Counted from the stretch's first letter, positions 8,717 through 19,497 are shown. The stretch is 64,000 nucleotides of DNA from Acinetobacter lwoffii (GCF_019048525.1 NZ_CP077369.1:3100001-3164000), one strand, 5' to 3'. Made by a program: numbers and translations. The notes: a model not told the origin generated them from the sequence alone.

Positions 8717-9553
8717 ATGTCTAAACAGATTCCAATTTCATTTGAATTCTTCCCGACCAAAACTGATTTAGGTGCGGAAAAACTCAAAGTTGTGCATCAA
8801 GAGCTACAACTCTTAAATCCAGAGTTCTTCTCTGTGACCTATGGTGCTGGTGGTTCCACTCGTGAACGCACCCTGTCTACTATCAATGACTTTAATGGCA
8901 AAGGCGCACCTGTTGCCCCTCACTTGTCTTGTATTGGCGATGACAAAGCACGTATTGCTGAACTTCTAGACCTGTACAAATCTCAAGGCATTAACCGTAT
9001 TGTTGCCCTGCGTGGTGACTTGCCTTCAGGCCAAGTAGGTTTGGGCGAATTACCTTATGCAGCTGATCTGGTTCGCTTTATCCGCGAACATTCAGGCGAT
9101 CATTTTAAGATTGAAGTCGCAGCTTATCCGGAAATGCATCCTCAGGCTGAAAGCTTTGACAAAGACATTCAGCACTTTGTTGATAAAGTCAATACAGGTG
9201 CCAATGCTGCTTTAACTCAGTTCTTCTTCAATCCAGATGCTTATTTCTATTTTGTAGATCGTATCCAGAAAGCAGGAATCGATATTCCAGTTGCGCCAGG
9301 CATCATGCCAATTACCAATGCCAGCAACCTGATTCGCTTTGCTGATGGTACCGGCGCTGAGATTCCACGCTGGATTCGCAAGCAACTGGCAACCTATGGT
9401 GACGATACTGCTAGCATTAAAGCCTTTGGCCATGAAGTTGTGGTTAAATTCTGTGAGCGTCTGCTTGCAGGTGGTGCACCAAGTTTGCATTTTTACACCA
9501 TGAATACTACTGACCCGACCCGTCAGCTGGTCACCGATCTTGGTTTAGCTTAA
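8717..9553 (+). CDS. metF: 5,10-methylenetetrahydrofolate reductase
   Basis: MetF reduces 5,10-methylene-THF to 5-methyl-THF, the methyl donor for methionine synthesis. The 278-residue TIM-barrel protein shows family segments SFEFFPTKTD, VTYGAGGSTRE, ALRGDLP, AAYPEMHPQ, ALTQFFFN and PGIMPITN, and ends with the substrate-site FYTMN. An in-frame TTG at 8711 exists, but AAGGA at 8705-8709 places the ribosome on the ATG at 8717. It follows ahcY, a functional partner in the same cycle, after a 180-base structured gap. Confidence 0.96.
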   Translation: MSKQIPISFEFFPTKTDLGAEKLKVVHQELQLLNPEFFSVTYGAGGSTRERTLSTINDFNGKGAPVAPHLSCIGDDKARIAELLDLYKSQGINRIVALRGDLPSGQVGLGELPYAADLVRFIREHSGDHFKIEVAAYPEMHPQAESFDKDIQHFVDKVNTGANAALTQFFFNPDAYFYFVDRIQKAGIDIPVAPGIMPITNASNLIRFADGTGAEIPRWIRKQLATYGDDTASIKAFGHEVVVKFCERLLAGGAPSLHFYTMNTTDPTRQLVTDLGLA

Positions 9554-9590
9554 GCCCTTTATTTCACCGATTTTTTGAGTAGAACGATCA

Positions 9591-10301
9591 ATGCCACGTT
9601 TTTATATAGATGCTGATTTAACTGTTGATGTCAGCCTTGAGCTTACGGAAACTGTATTTCATCATTGGGTAAAGGTTTTACGCGCGCAAGTCGGTGAAAG
9701 CGCGACCCTGTTCAATGGACAGGGTGGCGAATATGACGTGACTTTAACCGAGGTTGCTAAAAAATCAGCCACCGTCTCGGTCAATGCATTTAATCCTGCC
9801 AATCGCACACCAAAGTTCCAGGCTTTGCTCGGTCAGGTGATGAGTAAAGGCGACCGTATGGATTATGCGATTCAGAAAGCAGTCGAACTGGGCGTTTCCG
9901 AAATTCAGCTGCTGACTTCGGATCGTTGTGAAATGCGTTTAAAGTATGATCGCGACCAGAAAAAGCTGGATCACTGGCAAAGCATTGCTATTGCGGCTTG
10001 TGAACAATGTGGTCTAAACATTGTGCCTGAAATTTTAGCGCCCATGTCACTTGAAAAATGGCTGGATACTGAACTTCCGAACACCAAACTGGTTTTAGCA
10101 CCCAATAAAGATGAAACAGATGTACTGGCAGATGCGACTTTAGATCTTGCCCTGCTGATTGGCCCCGAAGGTGGCTTGAGTGAGGCAGAAATTAGTGCCG
10201 CAAACCAGAAAGGTTTTCTCAACTGGTGTATCGGCGAGCGTGTCCTGCGTACCGAAACTGCTCCTGTTGTTGCCCTGTCAATTTTGAATTATGTGCTTTA
10301 G
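9591..10301 (+). CDS. rsmE: 16S rRNA (uracil-1498-N3)-methyltransferase
   Basis: RsmE methylates U1498 of 16S rRNA in the assembled 30S subunit using SAM. The 236-residue protein has an N-terminal PUA-like domain and a C-terminal SPOUT (knotted) domain. The knot-forming SAM-binding motifs LLIGPEGGLSEAEI and RVLRTETAPVVALSIL are both intact. Length is normal for the family. It starts 37 bases after metF with no terminator between, so it may belong to the same transcript. Confidence 0.95.
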   Translation: MPRFYIDADLTVDVSLELTETVFHHWVKVLRAQVGESATLFNGQGGEYDVTLTEVAKKSATVSVNAFNPANRTPKFQALLGQVMSKGDRMDYAIQKAVELGVSEIQLLTSDRCEMRLKYDRDQKKLDHWQSIAIAACEQCGLNIVPEILAPMSLEKWLDTELPNTKLVLAPNKDETDVLADATLDLALLIGPEGGLSEAEISAANQKGFLNWCIGERVLRTETAPVVALSILNYVL

Positions 10302-10478
10302 TTCATCGGATGGGTAAAAATTTGTCTTTAATTTTGTTGATTTTTACTTTTAAGACATCTAATCTCGACTAAAGAATAATAAATACTTATTAATTGATTT
10401 CACACATTTCCTGGGGTTTTTATAACAACAATGCACAAGGACGAAAACCGTTTAGGATGAATACAGGCATTGAATCAC

Positions 10479-13355
10479 ATGGTTGATAATCAGGACGACT
10501 ATATTCAGCAGCATTTGCATGATGCTCAAATTGCGAATACGCTTCGCCATAGTCGCTATTTTTTGCTCAGTATCATGTTGATTTGCCTCTATATTTTTTG
10601 TATTTATCACATTCAATATAGTCCTTCTAATACGTATTTTAATACCTGGTTTATTCTGACAGAACTTCTGGTCAGCATGTGCTGGCTGGTGAATACGCTG
10701 TATTTCAAACCCGAACAATATAATCAGAAAAGCGCGCACCGCTGGTTACAGATGCAGAGCCTTGCAGTCGGAAGCTGTATCGCGGCCGGTATTTATACAA
10801 TTTATTACTATTTGCCGCAGGCCAATCCTGTATTTGAAGATATTGAAGCACTGACCTTGTCTGCCTTGTTGCTGATTGTAAGCCAAGCATTTGGCCTGAC
10901 CTACCTGACCCAGAAACTGAGCTATTTTTGTCTGGTCTTTTTGCCGTCCTTATTCCCTTTTTTACTGTCGCAGCTTGACCATGTCGGTCATTCCAATCCC
11001 TTTTTTGGTCTGGCCTTAAACTTTGCGCTCATAGTGATTCTGCTGTGCGCGACAAGTAGTTATCGAATTCACAGCCGCACCTCACGTCTGTATGCGGAAA
11101 ATGATATTTTGGTGAAAAATGCAGAACAGCAAGTGCATTGGACTGATGAACTGTGCCAGCAACTCAAAACTGAAGTCAATAAATCCAAAGATATTGAACA
11201 GCAATTACAGCTCAGTAACCAATTGCTGGAGCAAAAAGTACGGGAACGTACCTATGATATTGAACAGATCAATCATGACCTGAAGAATCAGCAGCAGAAT
11301 CTAAAACTTGCACATGAAATTGCCGGTATTCGGCCATGGGACTGGAATATTCAAGAGCGCAGCATCACCTTAACCAATCATAAAGACGAAAAGATTCTGC
11401 GCGATTCCAAAGATCATCATCTGCAATTACAGTATCTGATTCACCCTGAAGATCTGGCCTATTTTAAGCGCAATATGAAGCAGCATCTGCGTGGCCAGAT
11501 TGAACGCTATGATGCCACTTACCGGATCAAGCTCAGTGAAGGTGGCTGGAGTTGGGTACATGATATTGGCCGGGTGATCAGTCGTGATCCTAAAAATAAA
11601 AAACCCTTGCGTATGGTGGGCATCCGTCGTGATATCCAGCAGGAACGTCTGTCTCAAGAACGTTTAAAGCTGGTGGCCAGTGTACTGGAACAGGCTGCGG
11701 AAGGGATTTTCATTCTGAATCCTGAATTAGATTATATCGATGTCAATCCTCACTACGAATACTTGAGCGGTTTTGAGCGTGACGAGATTATCGGTAAATC
11801 CTTATTTGATATTGCAGTGCAAAATAAATCCCAGCAACGTACTTTTCAGGCCAATATTGTCAAACAGATTCAAAAGATTGGCTCTTATGATGGAGAGGTT
11901 TATGCAAAATTTCTGTCTGGTAAAGAGTCGACCTTATGGCTGCATATTAATGCCGTGACTGATGATGAAGGCAGGATTACTCATTATATTGGTATCGTAT
12001 CAGATCTGACTGAACGTAAATTACAGGAACAGCGCCTGTCCTATCTGGAAAATTATGACACGCTGACTGACTTACCGAACCGCTTTTATTATAATTATCA
12101 GCTGCATCAATATCTAGTTTCGCAAAAAGACTCGATTAAAGAGATGGCTGTGATTCGGCTTAACATCGACCGTTTCCGGCCATTAAATGAATACCTGTCC
12201 AATAACGGCGGTGATGAACTTTTACGCCAGGTGGCGCAGCGGCTGCGGATGACCAATGCAGAAGCGCTATTTGTGGCACATCTAAATGGTGATGATTTTG
12301 CGATTCTCTATGAAATCTCACATATTCGCCCTTCAGTTCAACACCATTGTGAACGCATCGCTCAGGCCTTTAGCAGACCATTCAATATTTACGGTCAGGA
12401 TCATGTGATTACCCTGTCCATGGGCGTGGCATTCTATCCTGATCATGGCCGTCAGCTGGATTATTTAAATAATTGCGCCGAACAGGCATTGAACGAAGCC
12501 AAAAATCTTGGCGGCAATACTATTTACTTTTATTCCAGTGAAAATCATTCATTACAGAACAAAGGGGTTTTTCTGGAACGGGATCTGCGTAAAGCGATCC
12601 AGAATAATGAACTGGTGGTGTATTATCAGCCAAAAATCAATTTCAGCGATCAAAGCATTTATGGCTTTGAAGCGCTGATTCGCTGGAACCATCCAGAAAA
12701 AGGTATTATTGCACCAGGGCTGTTTATCCCCTTAGCGGAACAGACCAGCCTGATTTCAGACATTGGCCGCCTAGTGATCCAGCAGGCCGCTAAACAGATT
12801 CGCCAATGGAATGATCTGGGCTTTAATCATATTTGTGTATCAGTCAATATCGTGGCGCAGCAATTGCGTCGTGGTCAATTACTTGATGATCTGGACCAAG
12901 CCATTGCAGACAACCAGATTTCTGGCGCCAGCCTGGAGCTGGAAATTACCGAATCTTCTTTAATTGAAAATTCGGAAGCGGTCAAAAACCTGCTGAATGA
13001 AATTAAACAGCGACATATTCATATTGCCCTAGATGATTTCGGTACAGGTTATTCTTCTCTCTCCTATCTTGCTGATTTTCCGATTGATACCTTAAAAATT
13101 GATCGCAGTTTTGTTTGCAAGATTGGGGAAAATAAGCAGGCAGCCATTGTCAGTGCCATGGTGGCCATGGGTAAAGCCATGGGCATGACCGTGGTCGCGG
13201 AAGGCATCGAGACTGAAGAGCAGCTAGAATATCTACGTGATTTAGACTGTGATATTGCCCAAGGCTACTTATTTTCCAAACCGCTTCCTGAGCAGGATGC
13301 AACCGCTTATTTAGTGCGAGACAAGACGCATCAGACTTATATACCCCAAGTCTAA
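10479..13355 (+). CDS. Membrane PAS-GGDEF-EAL protein, likely c-di-GMP phosphodiesterase
   Basis: About 958 residues: six N-terminal membrane helices (roughly 25-205), a coiled coil (about 215-275), two PAS/PAC regions (about 275-395 and 400-520), a GGDEF domain and a C-terminal EAL domain. The GGDEF signature is HLNGDDF (near residue 603) instead of RLGGDEF, so cyclase activity is probably lost. The EAL domain keeps FEALIRW, EITES, DDFGTGYSS, LKIDRSFV and AEGIETEEQ, so it should hydrolyse cyclic-di-GMP. The ATG at 10479 is preferred, but a TTG at 10470 is possible. A single gene with no clear operon partner. Confidence 0.9.
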   Translation: MVDNQDDYIQQHLHDAQIANTLRHSRYFLLSIMLICLYIFCIYHIQYSPSNTYFNTWFILTELLVSMCWLVNTLYFKPEQYNQKSAHRWLQMQSLAVGSCIAAGIYTIYYYLPQANPVFEDIEALTLSALLLIVSQAFGLTYLTQKLSYFCLVFLPSLFPFLLSQLDHVGHSNPFFGLALNFALIVILLCATSSYRIHSRTSRLYAENDILVKNAEQQVHWTDELCQQLKTEVNKSKDIEQQLQLSNQLLEQKVRERTYDIEQINHDLKNQQQNLKLAHEIAGIRPWDWNIQERSITLTNHKDEKILRDSKDHHLQLQYLIHPEDLAYFKRNMKQHLRGQIERYDATYRIKLSEGGWSWVHDIGRVISRDPKNKKPLRMVGIRRDIQQERLSQERLKLVASVLEQAAEGIFILNPELDYIDVNPHYEYLSGFERDEIIGKSLFDIAVQNKSQQRTFQANIVKQIQKIGSYDGEVYAKFLSGKESTLWLHINAVTDDEGRITHYIGIVSDLTERKLQEQRLSYLENYDTLTDLPNRFYYNYQLHQYLVSQKDSIKEMAVIRLNIDRFRPLNEYLSNNGGDELLRQVAQRLRMTNAEALFVAHLNGDDFAILYEISHIRPSVQHHCERIAQAFSRPFNIYGQDHVITLSMGVAFYPDHGRQLDYLNNCAEQALNEAKNLGGNTIYFYSSENHSLQNKGVFLERDLRKAIQNNELVVYYQPKINFSDQSIYGFEALIRWNHPEKGIIAPGLFIPLAEQTSLISDIGRLVIQQAAKQIRQWNDLGFNHICVSVNIVAQQLRRGQLLDDLDQAIADNQISGASLELEITESSLIENSEAVKNLLNEIKQRHIHIALDDFGTGYSSLSYLADFPIDTLKIDRSFVCKIGENKQAAIVSAMVAMGKAMGMTVVAEGIETEEQLEYLRDLDCDIAQGYLFSKPLPEQDATAYLVRDKTHQTYIPQV

Positions 13356-13495
13356 GTCCATACCCCACCACAATAAGTTTGTTGGAAAAACGGCCGTCTT
13401 TGTCTGTCCGAACTGGCTAACAAATGGTATATTCAGGAACATAAATAAATTCTTTGCCCGCTGACCGGGTAATCTTTACAACGATCGAGAGACTG

Positions 13496-15775
13496 ATGGA
13501 CGAACAATCTTTAAAGCAACAGGCCCTTTACTATCACGAGTTTCCTACCCCGGGGAAAATCAGCGTTACACCAAGCAAACAATTGGTCAACCAACGTGAC
13601 TTGGCCCTTGCTTACTCGCCTGGCGTAGCTGCACCATGTCTTGAGATTGAACGCGATCCTTCAACTGCTGCATTGTATACGGCTCGTGGCAACCTGGTTG
13701 CTGTAGTGACCAACGGTACTGCCGTGCTTGGCTTGGGTAATATTGGTCCTTTGGCTTCTAAACCAGTGATGGAAGGTAAAGGCGTATTATTCAAAAAATT
13801 CGCTGGCGTTGATGTATTCGATATCGAAATTGCTGAAAATGATCCAGACAAAATTGTGGATATTGTAGCTGCATTAGAACCGACTTTTGGCGGGATTAAC
13901 CTTGAAGATATCAAGGCGCCAGAGTGTTTCTATATCGAGCAAAAATTGCGTGAACGCATGAATATTCCAGTATTCCATGATGATCAGCACGGTACTTCGA
14001 TTATTGTCGGTTCTGCGCTCCTCAACGCGTTACAAATCAACGGTAAAAAAATTGAAGACATCAAGATCGTGGCTTCAGGCGCGGGTGCTGCTGCACTGTC
14101 TTGTTTAAATCTGCTTTGCGCTCTGGGTGCTAAAAAAGAGAACATCATCGTTGCCGATTCACGCGGTCTGCTGACTACACATCGCGAAGGCCTGGATGAA
14201 TCTAAGAAAGCCTATGTACAAGACATTGAAGCTACTCAGCTTGGTGACGTGATTTCAGGTGCAGACATGTTCCTTGGTCTTTCTGCTGCGGGCATTTTGA
14301 CCAAAGAAATGGTCAAGGTCATGGCTGAAGATCCGATCATCTTTGCCTTGGCGAACCCGGATCCAGAAATTCTGCCTGAACATGCGCATGAAGTTCGTGA
14401 TGACGTGATCATGGCGACTGGTCGTTCTGACTATCCGAACCAGGTGAATAACGCACTGTGCTTCCCGTACATCTTCCGTGGTGCGCTGGACGTTGGCGCA
14501 ACCACCATTAACGAAGAAATGAAAATTGCCTGTGTCCACGCGATTGCACGTATGGCACACGTTGAGGCTGATGCGGCGACTTATGGTGAAAAATCAGCAT
14601 CATTTGGCCGTGAATACCTGATTCCGGGTCCACTGGATCAACGCTTGATCCTAGAGATTGCCCCTGCTGTTGCACAAGCAGCCATGGATTCGGGCGTGGC
14701 AACACGTCCAATCACAGATTTCTCGCATTATCGTCAACGTTTGTCTGAGTTTGTCTACAACTCTGCATTCATGATGAAACCAATTTTTGAACAGGCTAAA
14801 TCTGATCCTAAACGTATTGCCTATGCGGAAGGTGAAGACCTGCGTGTACTTCGCGCAGTTCAAATCGCGGTAGATGATGGTTTGGCAATTCCAATTTTAG
14901 TGGGTCGTCCAGCTGTAATTGAAGCCAACATCAAAAAGTTGGGCCTACGTCTTGAAGATGGCGTGAATATCACGATTGTTGATCAGGAAAAGAACCCGAA
15001 CTATGAAATGTTTGCAGATGATTACTACAACATCATGCAGCGCAAGGGTGTAACGCCTGAATACGCACAGCGTGAAGCACGTCGCCGCTCTACCCTGATC
15101 GCAGCGATGCTTGTGAAACATGGCATGGCAGATGGTATGCTGTGTGGTACGTATTCAAGCTATGACATTCACCTGGACTTCGTCAGCAACATCATTGGCA
15201 AGAAAGATGGTCATAATACCTTCTTTACCCTAAATGCCTTGATGCTTGAAGACCGTAACTTGTTCATTGCCGATACCTATGTCAACACCAATCCAACAGC
15301 TGAACAGCTGGCTGAAATGACCATTCTGGCCGCTGAAGAAGTTCGCCGTTTTGGTATGACACCACGTATTGCCCTGCTGTCTCACTCAAGTTTCGGTTCA
15401 GACCAGCATGATGCCAGCGCGCAAAAAATGCGTAAGGTATATGACATCCTGTCTGAAATTGCGCCTGAGCTGGAAGTTGAAGGTGAAATGCACGGTGATG
15501 CTGCTCTGGATGAGAACATTCGTCAGTTTGCATTCCCGAATTCACGTTTCAAAGGCTCTGCAAACTTGCTGATCATGCCAAATCTGGATGCTGCCAATAT
15601 CTCGTTTAACCTGTTAAAGGCAACTTCAGGCAACAACGTAACGATTGGTCCAATTCTGTTGGGTGCTGCGAAACCTGTCCACATTTTGACGCCGACTGCG
15701 ACCACGCGCCGTGTGATCAACATGACTGCACTGACTGTTGCTGAAATCCAGCAAGCAGAACAAGATGCACTTTAA
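13496..15775 (+). CDS. maeB: NADP-dependent malic enzyme (malic enzyme-phosphotransacetylase fusion)
   Basis: MaeB decarboxylates malate to pyruvate while reducing NADP. With the ATG at 13496 the protein has 759 residues, the same length as E. coli MaeB. The frame is open 42 bases further upstream, but that part lacks family character. The N-terminal malic domain holds [20 protein letters not shown] and the nucleotide-binding [17 protein letters not shown]. From about residue 430 there is a phosphate-acetyltransferase-like domain ([20 protein letters not shown] near the end) that in this family is regulatory, responding to acetyl-CoA. The context agrees with growth on C4 acids or acetate, as aceA is in the same window. 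Confidence 0.97.
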   Translation: MDEQSLKQQALYYHEFPTPGKISVTPSKQLVNQRDLALAYSPGVAAPCLEIERDPSTAALYTARGNLVAVVTNGTAVLGLGNIGPLASKPVMEGKGVLFKKFAGVDVFDIEIAENDPDKIVDIVAALEPTFGGINLEDIKAPECFYIEQKLRERMNIPVFHDDQHGTSIIVGSALLNALQINGKKIEDIKIVASGAGAAALSCLNLLCALGAKKENIIVADSRGLLTTHREGLDESKKAYVQDIEATQLGDVISGADMFLGLSAAGILTKEMVKVMAEDPIIFALANPDPEILPEHAHEVRDDVIMATGRSDYPNQVNNALCFPYIFRGALDVGATTINEEMKIACVHAIARMAHVEADAATYGEKSASFGREYLIPGPLDQRLILEIAPAVAQAAMDSGVATRPITDFSHYRQRLSEFVYNSAFMMKPIFEQAKSDPKRIAYAEGEDLRVLRAVQIAVDDGLAIPILVGRPAVIEANIKKLGLRLEDGVNITIVDQEKNPNYEMFADDYYNIMQRKGVTPEYAQREARRRSTLIAAMLVKHGMADGMLCGTYSSYDIHLDFVSNIIGKKDGHNTFFTLNALMLEDRNLFIADTYVNTNPTAEQLAEMTILAAEEVRRFGMTPRIALLSHSSFGSDQHDASAQKMRKVYDILSEIAPELEVEGEMHGDAALDENIRQFAFPNSRFKGSANLLIMPNLDAANISFNLLKATSGNNVTIGPILLGAAKPVHILTPTATTRRVINMTALTVAEIQQAEQDAL

Positions 15776-15869
15776 GCCAATGACAAGATAACGACGCATC
15801 AGCCTCGTTTCTTAACTTGAGAAAACCTCTATTCTGTAGCATGATGCTTGTAAGAATAGAGGTTTTTTC

Positions 15870-17105
15870 ATGCAAGTTTATTTAGTAGGCGGCGCAGTTC
15901 GAGATCATTTGCTCGGACACCCCTATCACGAAAAAGATTATGTAGTCGTTGGTGCAACCCCCGCGCAAATGCTTGACTTAGGCTATCAGCCCGTAGGCAA
16001 AGATTTCCCTGTTTTTCTACATCCCCAAACAAAAGAAGAATATGCACTGGCGCGTACCGAACGTAAATCTAGCGCCGGTTATCATGGTTTTGAGTTTTAT
16101 ACCGATGTCAGCGTTACGCTAGAGCAGGATCTGATTCGTCGCGATCTGACCATTAATGCCATGGCCATGGATGATGCCGGCCAGGTTTATGACCCTTATG
16201 GCGGTCAACAGGATCTGGAAAACCGGATTCTACGTCATGTTTCCGATGCCTTTATCGAAGATCCATTGCGCGTACTGCGAATAGCCCGTTTTGCTGCCCG
16301 TTATACGAGTGCAGGTTTTGTGATTGCCGATGAAACTTTGGCGTTAATGCAACGCTTGACTGAAACCGGTGAATTAAATGCATTGACACCGGAACGCGTC
16401 TGGAAAGAAACTTCCCGTGCATTATCGGAACGTCATGCTGATGTGTATTTTGAAGTATTACGTCAATGTGGTGCTTTAAAGGTACTCTTCCCTGAGATTG
16501 ATGCCTTATATGGCATTCCACAGCGCCCTGAATATCATCCGGAAATTGACTGTGGCATTCACACCATGATGTCCTTGCAGCAGGCGTGTCGTCAAAATTA
16601 TAGTCTGGATGTACGTTTTGCCGTTTTAGTGCATGACTTAGGAAAAGCTTTGACGCCGCTTGAAGAATTACCGCGACATATCATGCATGAAGAGCGAGGC
16701 ATCAAGCCAGTGAATGACCTGTGTGACCGTTTAAAAGTGCCGACGTATACCAAGCAGCTGGCTTTGGCTGTGTGCAAAGAGCATCTGAAATGCCATCAGG
16801 CCTTCAATCTTAAGCCGGGAACCTTATGGCGATTATTGCAACGTCTGGATGTGTTACGTCGCCCTGAACGTGTCGAAGCTTTTGTTCAGGCGTGTGAATG
16901 TGATTCACGTGGCCGTCTAGGTCTGGAAGATCGTGCTTATCCACAAGCCCAATACGTCCTTGATGCAATGCAGACCGTACGTGCCATCAAGGCACAAGAC
17001 CTGCCTGCCGATATTCAGGGACCGGATATTGGCGAAATGCTGATTGAACGACGGATTCAGGCACTTGGTGAGCTTAAAGCACAACAAACCGCAACAATTG
17101 AATAA
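15870..17105 (+). CDS. cca: Multifunctional CCA tRNA nucleotidyltransferase
   Basis: Cca adds and repairs the CCA end of tRNAs. The 411-residue protein starts with the class II nucleotidyltransferase head (LVGGAVRDHLLG, then DYVVVGATP), followed by RRDLTINAMA and the neck motif EDPLRVLRIARFAARY. A C-terminal HD domain (VLVHDLGKALTP) carries phosphohydrolase activity in the gammaproteobacterial type. Length is typical. It has its own terminator and faces epmA convergently. Confidence 0.97.
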   Translation: MQVYLVGGAVRDHLLGHPYHEKDYVVVGATPAQMLDLGYQPVGKDFPVFLHPQTKEEYALARTERKSSAGYHGFEFYTDVSVTLEQDLIRRDLTINAMAMDDAGQVYDPYGGQQDLENRILRHVSDAFIEDPLRVLRIARFAARYTSAGFVIADETLALMQRLTETGELNALTPERVWKETSRALSERHADVYFEVLRQCGALKVLFPEIDALYGIPQRPEYHPEIDCGIHTMMSLQQACRQNYSLDVRFAVLVHDLGKALTPLEELPRHIMHEERGIKPVNDLCDRLKVPTYTKQLALAVCKEHLKCHQAFNLKPGTLWRLLQRLDVLRRPERVEAFVQACECDSRGRLGLEDRAYPQAQYVLDAMQTVRAIKAQDLPADIQGPDIGEMLIERRIQALGELKAQQTATIE

Positions 17106-17106
17106 T

Positions 17107-17134
17107 AAAAAAAGCACCTTCGGGTGCTTTTTTT
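17107..17134. terminator. Intrinsic terminator after cca
   Basis: AAAAAAAGCACC pairs with GGTGCTTTTTTT around a TTC-G loop. A and T runs on both sides allow use by cca and possibly the convergent epmA. Confidence 0.88.
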
Positions 17135-17188
17135 ATAGCTTAATTTCTCTTTATCAAAAAAGGAATTAAAACTATCTAATTCGCTGGA

Positions 17189-18163
17189 TCAGGAAATATC
17201 TGCCGGAAAAGTAATCACCTTTTCCAGTTTCATTTGATTAGTTGCAATCATCAATAAACGGTCAATTCCCAAGGCAATCCCTGAACATTCCGGCATCTTC
17301 GGTAAAGCCGCCAGTAAATATTCATCGATGGGCATGACATGCAAGCTAAGTTTGGCTCGTTCAGCATTATCTGCCTCAAAGCGCGAACGTAATACGTCAG
17401 CATCAATCAGTTCATCATAAGCATTGGCCAATTCTAAACCTTCGATATACAGCTCAAAACGTGCGGCGACCAGTTCACCCTCTTCATCGATTCGGGTTTT
17501 GGCCAAAGAAGCCATTTCAGGGGGGAAATCGGTCAGGAATACTGCGGTATCAAACCCCAGACTCGGTTCAACCATATGTGAAAATAACAAGTCGATATAG
17601 CCAAGACGGTCATTTCCCAGATCCAGATTAAGACCAACGCGGCGGCAGCAATCTTTCAATTCCTGTAAAGTTGCCTGAAGCGGATTGAGATCCAGACGAT
17701 CCATGAACGCGTGCTTATAACTCAAAATGGTCGGACGTATTTCGCCAAAACGTGCTTTCAAGGTCACATTCAACAGATCAGATACTTCAAACATCAAATC
17801 TTTTAAACTAAATCCCGGACGATACCATTCCAGCATGGTGAATTCGCTATTGTGCTTACGCCCATGTTCATCATCACGGAAGACTTTACAGATTTGATAA
17901 ATGGGTCCAGAGCCACTGGCCAATAAGCGCTTCATGGCAAATTCAGGTGAGGTGTGCAAATAATGTGTATGCACTTTACCCAGCACATAGCGCTGTGCCT
18001 GTACCGAAGCTAAATGCACATCGGTCACACCGGCTTGAGACAAAATCGGTGTTTCCACCTCTAAGACATCGCGCTCAGCGAAAAACTGACGGATTTGACG
18101 ATATAAATTCGCACGCGCATGCATGGCTTGAAGGTCACAAGTGGGTTGATACGTCATTGTCAT
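17189..18163 (-). CDS. epmA: EF-P beta-lysine ligase EpmA
   Basis: EpmA (GenX/PoxA/YjeA) attaches (R)-beta-lysine to a lysine of elongation factor P. The 324-residue protein is a class II lysyl-tRNA synthetase paralogue without the anticodon-binding domain. It shows VETPILSQAGVTDVHLAS (motif 1 region), FRDDEHGRKHNSEFTMLEW (motif 2) and GIALGIDRLLM (motif 3). The ATG at 18163 overlaps the pdxB stop as ATGA and gives the E. coli length. A second ATG follows two codons later. Longer frames reach into pdxB and are not needed. It is translationally coupled to pdxB. Confidence 0.94.
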   Translation of the reverse strand: MTMTYQPTCDLQAMHARANLYRQIRQFFAERDVLEVETPILSQAGVTDVHLASVQAQRYVLGKVHTHYLHTSPEFAMKRLLASGSGPIYQICKVFRDDEHGRKHNSEFTMLEWYRPGFSLKDLMFEVSDLLNVTLKARFGEIRPTILSYKHAFMDRLDLNPLQATLQELKDCCRRVGLNLDLGNDRLGYIDLLFSHMVEPSLGFDTAVFLTDFPPEMASLAKTRIDEEGELVAARFELYIEGLELANAYDELIDADVLRSRFEADNAERAKLSLHVMPIDEYLLAALPKMPECSGIALGIDRLLMIATNQMKLEKVITFPADIS

Positions 18164-19227
18164 GCCTTCGGCCCACCGTGTGCTGCCCACTCACGACGTA
18201 GTGGGTAGGTTTTACGTAAATGATCAAATGCCTGCTGATCCACCACCCTTTCTTTGAGACAGGCACGTAGATTGGCATCATCACGAGCAATATCATAAAT
18301 TTGCGTCAAATGCCCTTGCAATGCCATTTTCAAATCCTGTCCCTGAAAAAACTGCTCACAGACAGGCAGCTGGGTTTCAAACTGTTTATTAGCTGCAAAA
18401 CCGAAAGTTTGACAAAAAGCCTCATAGATCATCTGGGTACCACGTGCCTTGCCTTCTAGGCTATAGCCGGCAATATGCGGAGTCACCAAGGTGACCAGAT
18501 CCAGAAGTTCTGCTGAAATCACCGGCTCATGCTCAAAAACATCCAAAATCGCGGTGCGATGTGTCGCCTGTATATCCTGGATCAGCGCGGCCTCTTCAAT
18601 AACAGGCCCACGTGCTGAATTAATCAGGATTGCGTCAGGCTGCATTTGTGCCAATGCAGCAGCATTGAATAAATGATAAGTCGGATATGCGCCTGTTGTA
18701 GTTAAAGGGACATGAATCGAAATTGCATCCGCCTGCTGTAATAATTCATGAAATTCAACTTGATCAACCTGCTCTCTTTTCACCAAAGGATCATAGCCAA
18801 TCACGCGCCAGCCCAAGAGCTTCGCCATGTAGACCAGTCGGGTTCCAACATTACCCAAACCGACAATACCCAAGGTAAATGTCGCATTGGCATCGAGTAA
18901 TTCAGGACGCACCTGCAATAACGCGGTAATCACATATTCAGCCACTGCTTGCGCATTACAGCCGGCTGCATTACTCCATTGAATCCCATGCTGTTCTAAT
19001 GCAGCAATATCCAAATGATCTGTGCCAATGGTGGCACTACCCACAAATTTAATCGAACTATTCTGTAGCAGTACTTCATTGACCTGAGTCACTGAACGTA
19101 CCAACAGGCTATCGGCATCTTTGACATCATCTGCGCTTAAGGTTCGCCCTGCACAATGTTGAATGTCACCAAATTCGGAAAAGAAATAATCGGTAAATGC
19201 CAGATTTTCATCTGCGACAATTTTCAT
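18160..19227 (-). CDS. pdxB: Erythronate-4-phosphate dehydrogenase
   Basis: PdxB oxidises 4-phosphoerythronate in the DXP-dependent route to pyridoxal phosphate. It is a 355-residue D-isomer-specific 2-hydroxyacid dehydrogenase. The Rossmann motif GIVGLGNVGTRLVYMAKLLG and the catalytic Arg (INSARGPVIEE), Glu and His (TPHIAGYSLEGK) segments are present. The start MKIVADENLAF at 19227 matches the family N-terminus better than the in-frame ATG at 19239. It heads a two-gene unit with epmA, overlapping by four bases. Confidence 0.95.
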   Translation of the reverse strand: MKIVADENLAFTDYFFSEFGDIQHCAGRTLSADDVKDADSLLVRSVTQVNEVLLQNSSIKFVGSATIGTDHLDIAALEQHGIQWSNAAGCNAQAVAEYVITALLQVRPELLDANATFTLGIVGLGNVGTRLVYMAKLLGWRVIGYDPLVKREQVDQVEFHELLQQADAISIHVPLTTTGAYPTYHLFNAAALAQMQPDAILINSARGPVIEEAALIQDIQATHRTAILDVFEHEPVISAELLDLVTLVTPHIAGYSLEGKARGTQMIYEAFCQTFGFAANKQFETQLPVCEQFFQGQDLKMALQGHLTQIYDIARDDANLRACLKERVVDQQAFDHLRKTYPLRREWAAHGGPKA

Positions 19228-19371
19228 AATGAGATCCATATGATGCTTGGGCGTATGATAGCGCGTTGACGCCTCTGACTCTATATTTGGCCGATACGTC
19301 CATTTTTCAAGATTTTATGAATTAAGTTCAGGACTGAAGAATTTAATATTCAAGATCTGCAGCCTAAAAAG

Positions 19372-19402
19372 AAAAACCCCAATCTTTCGACTGGGGTTTT
19401 TA
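19372..19402 (-). terminator. Terminator of the downstream tRNA-Ser gene copy
   Basis: AAAAACCCC and GGGGTTTTT pair around a short loop directly 3' of the tRNA on the minus strand. Confidence 0.8.
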
Positions 19403-19407
19403 AAATT

Positions 19408-19497
19408 TGGCGGAAGCGGTGAGATTCGAACTCACGGAGGACTCACACCCTCGTCGGTTTTCAAGACCGGTGCATTAAACCGCTCTGCCACGCTTCC
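19408..19497 (-). tRNA. tRNA-Ser(UGA), copy 1
   Basis: Ninety bases on the minus strand form a class II tRNA. The acceptor stem GGAAGCG pairs with CGCTTCC, there is a long variable arm, and the anticodon loop CTTGAAA gives UGA. The T-loop reads TTCGAAT and CCA is encoded. A terminator follows. It is identical in the tRNA body to the copy at 19769-19858. Confidence 0.97.

Noticed and set aside
12200..12240. NNGGDELL segment read as the GGDEF signature
   Set aside because: By spacing it matches the GHxxGDxLL segment that precedes the signature. The true site is the degenerate HLNGDDF about 20 residues later.
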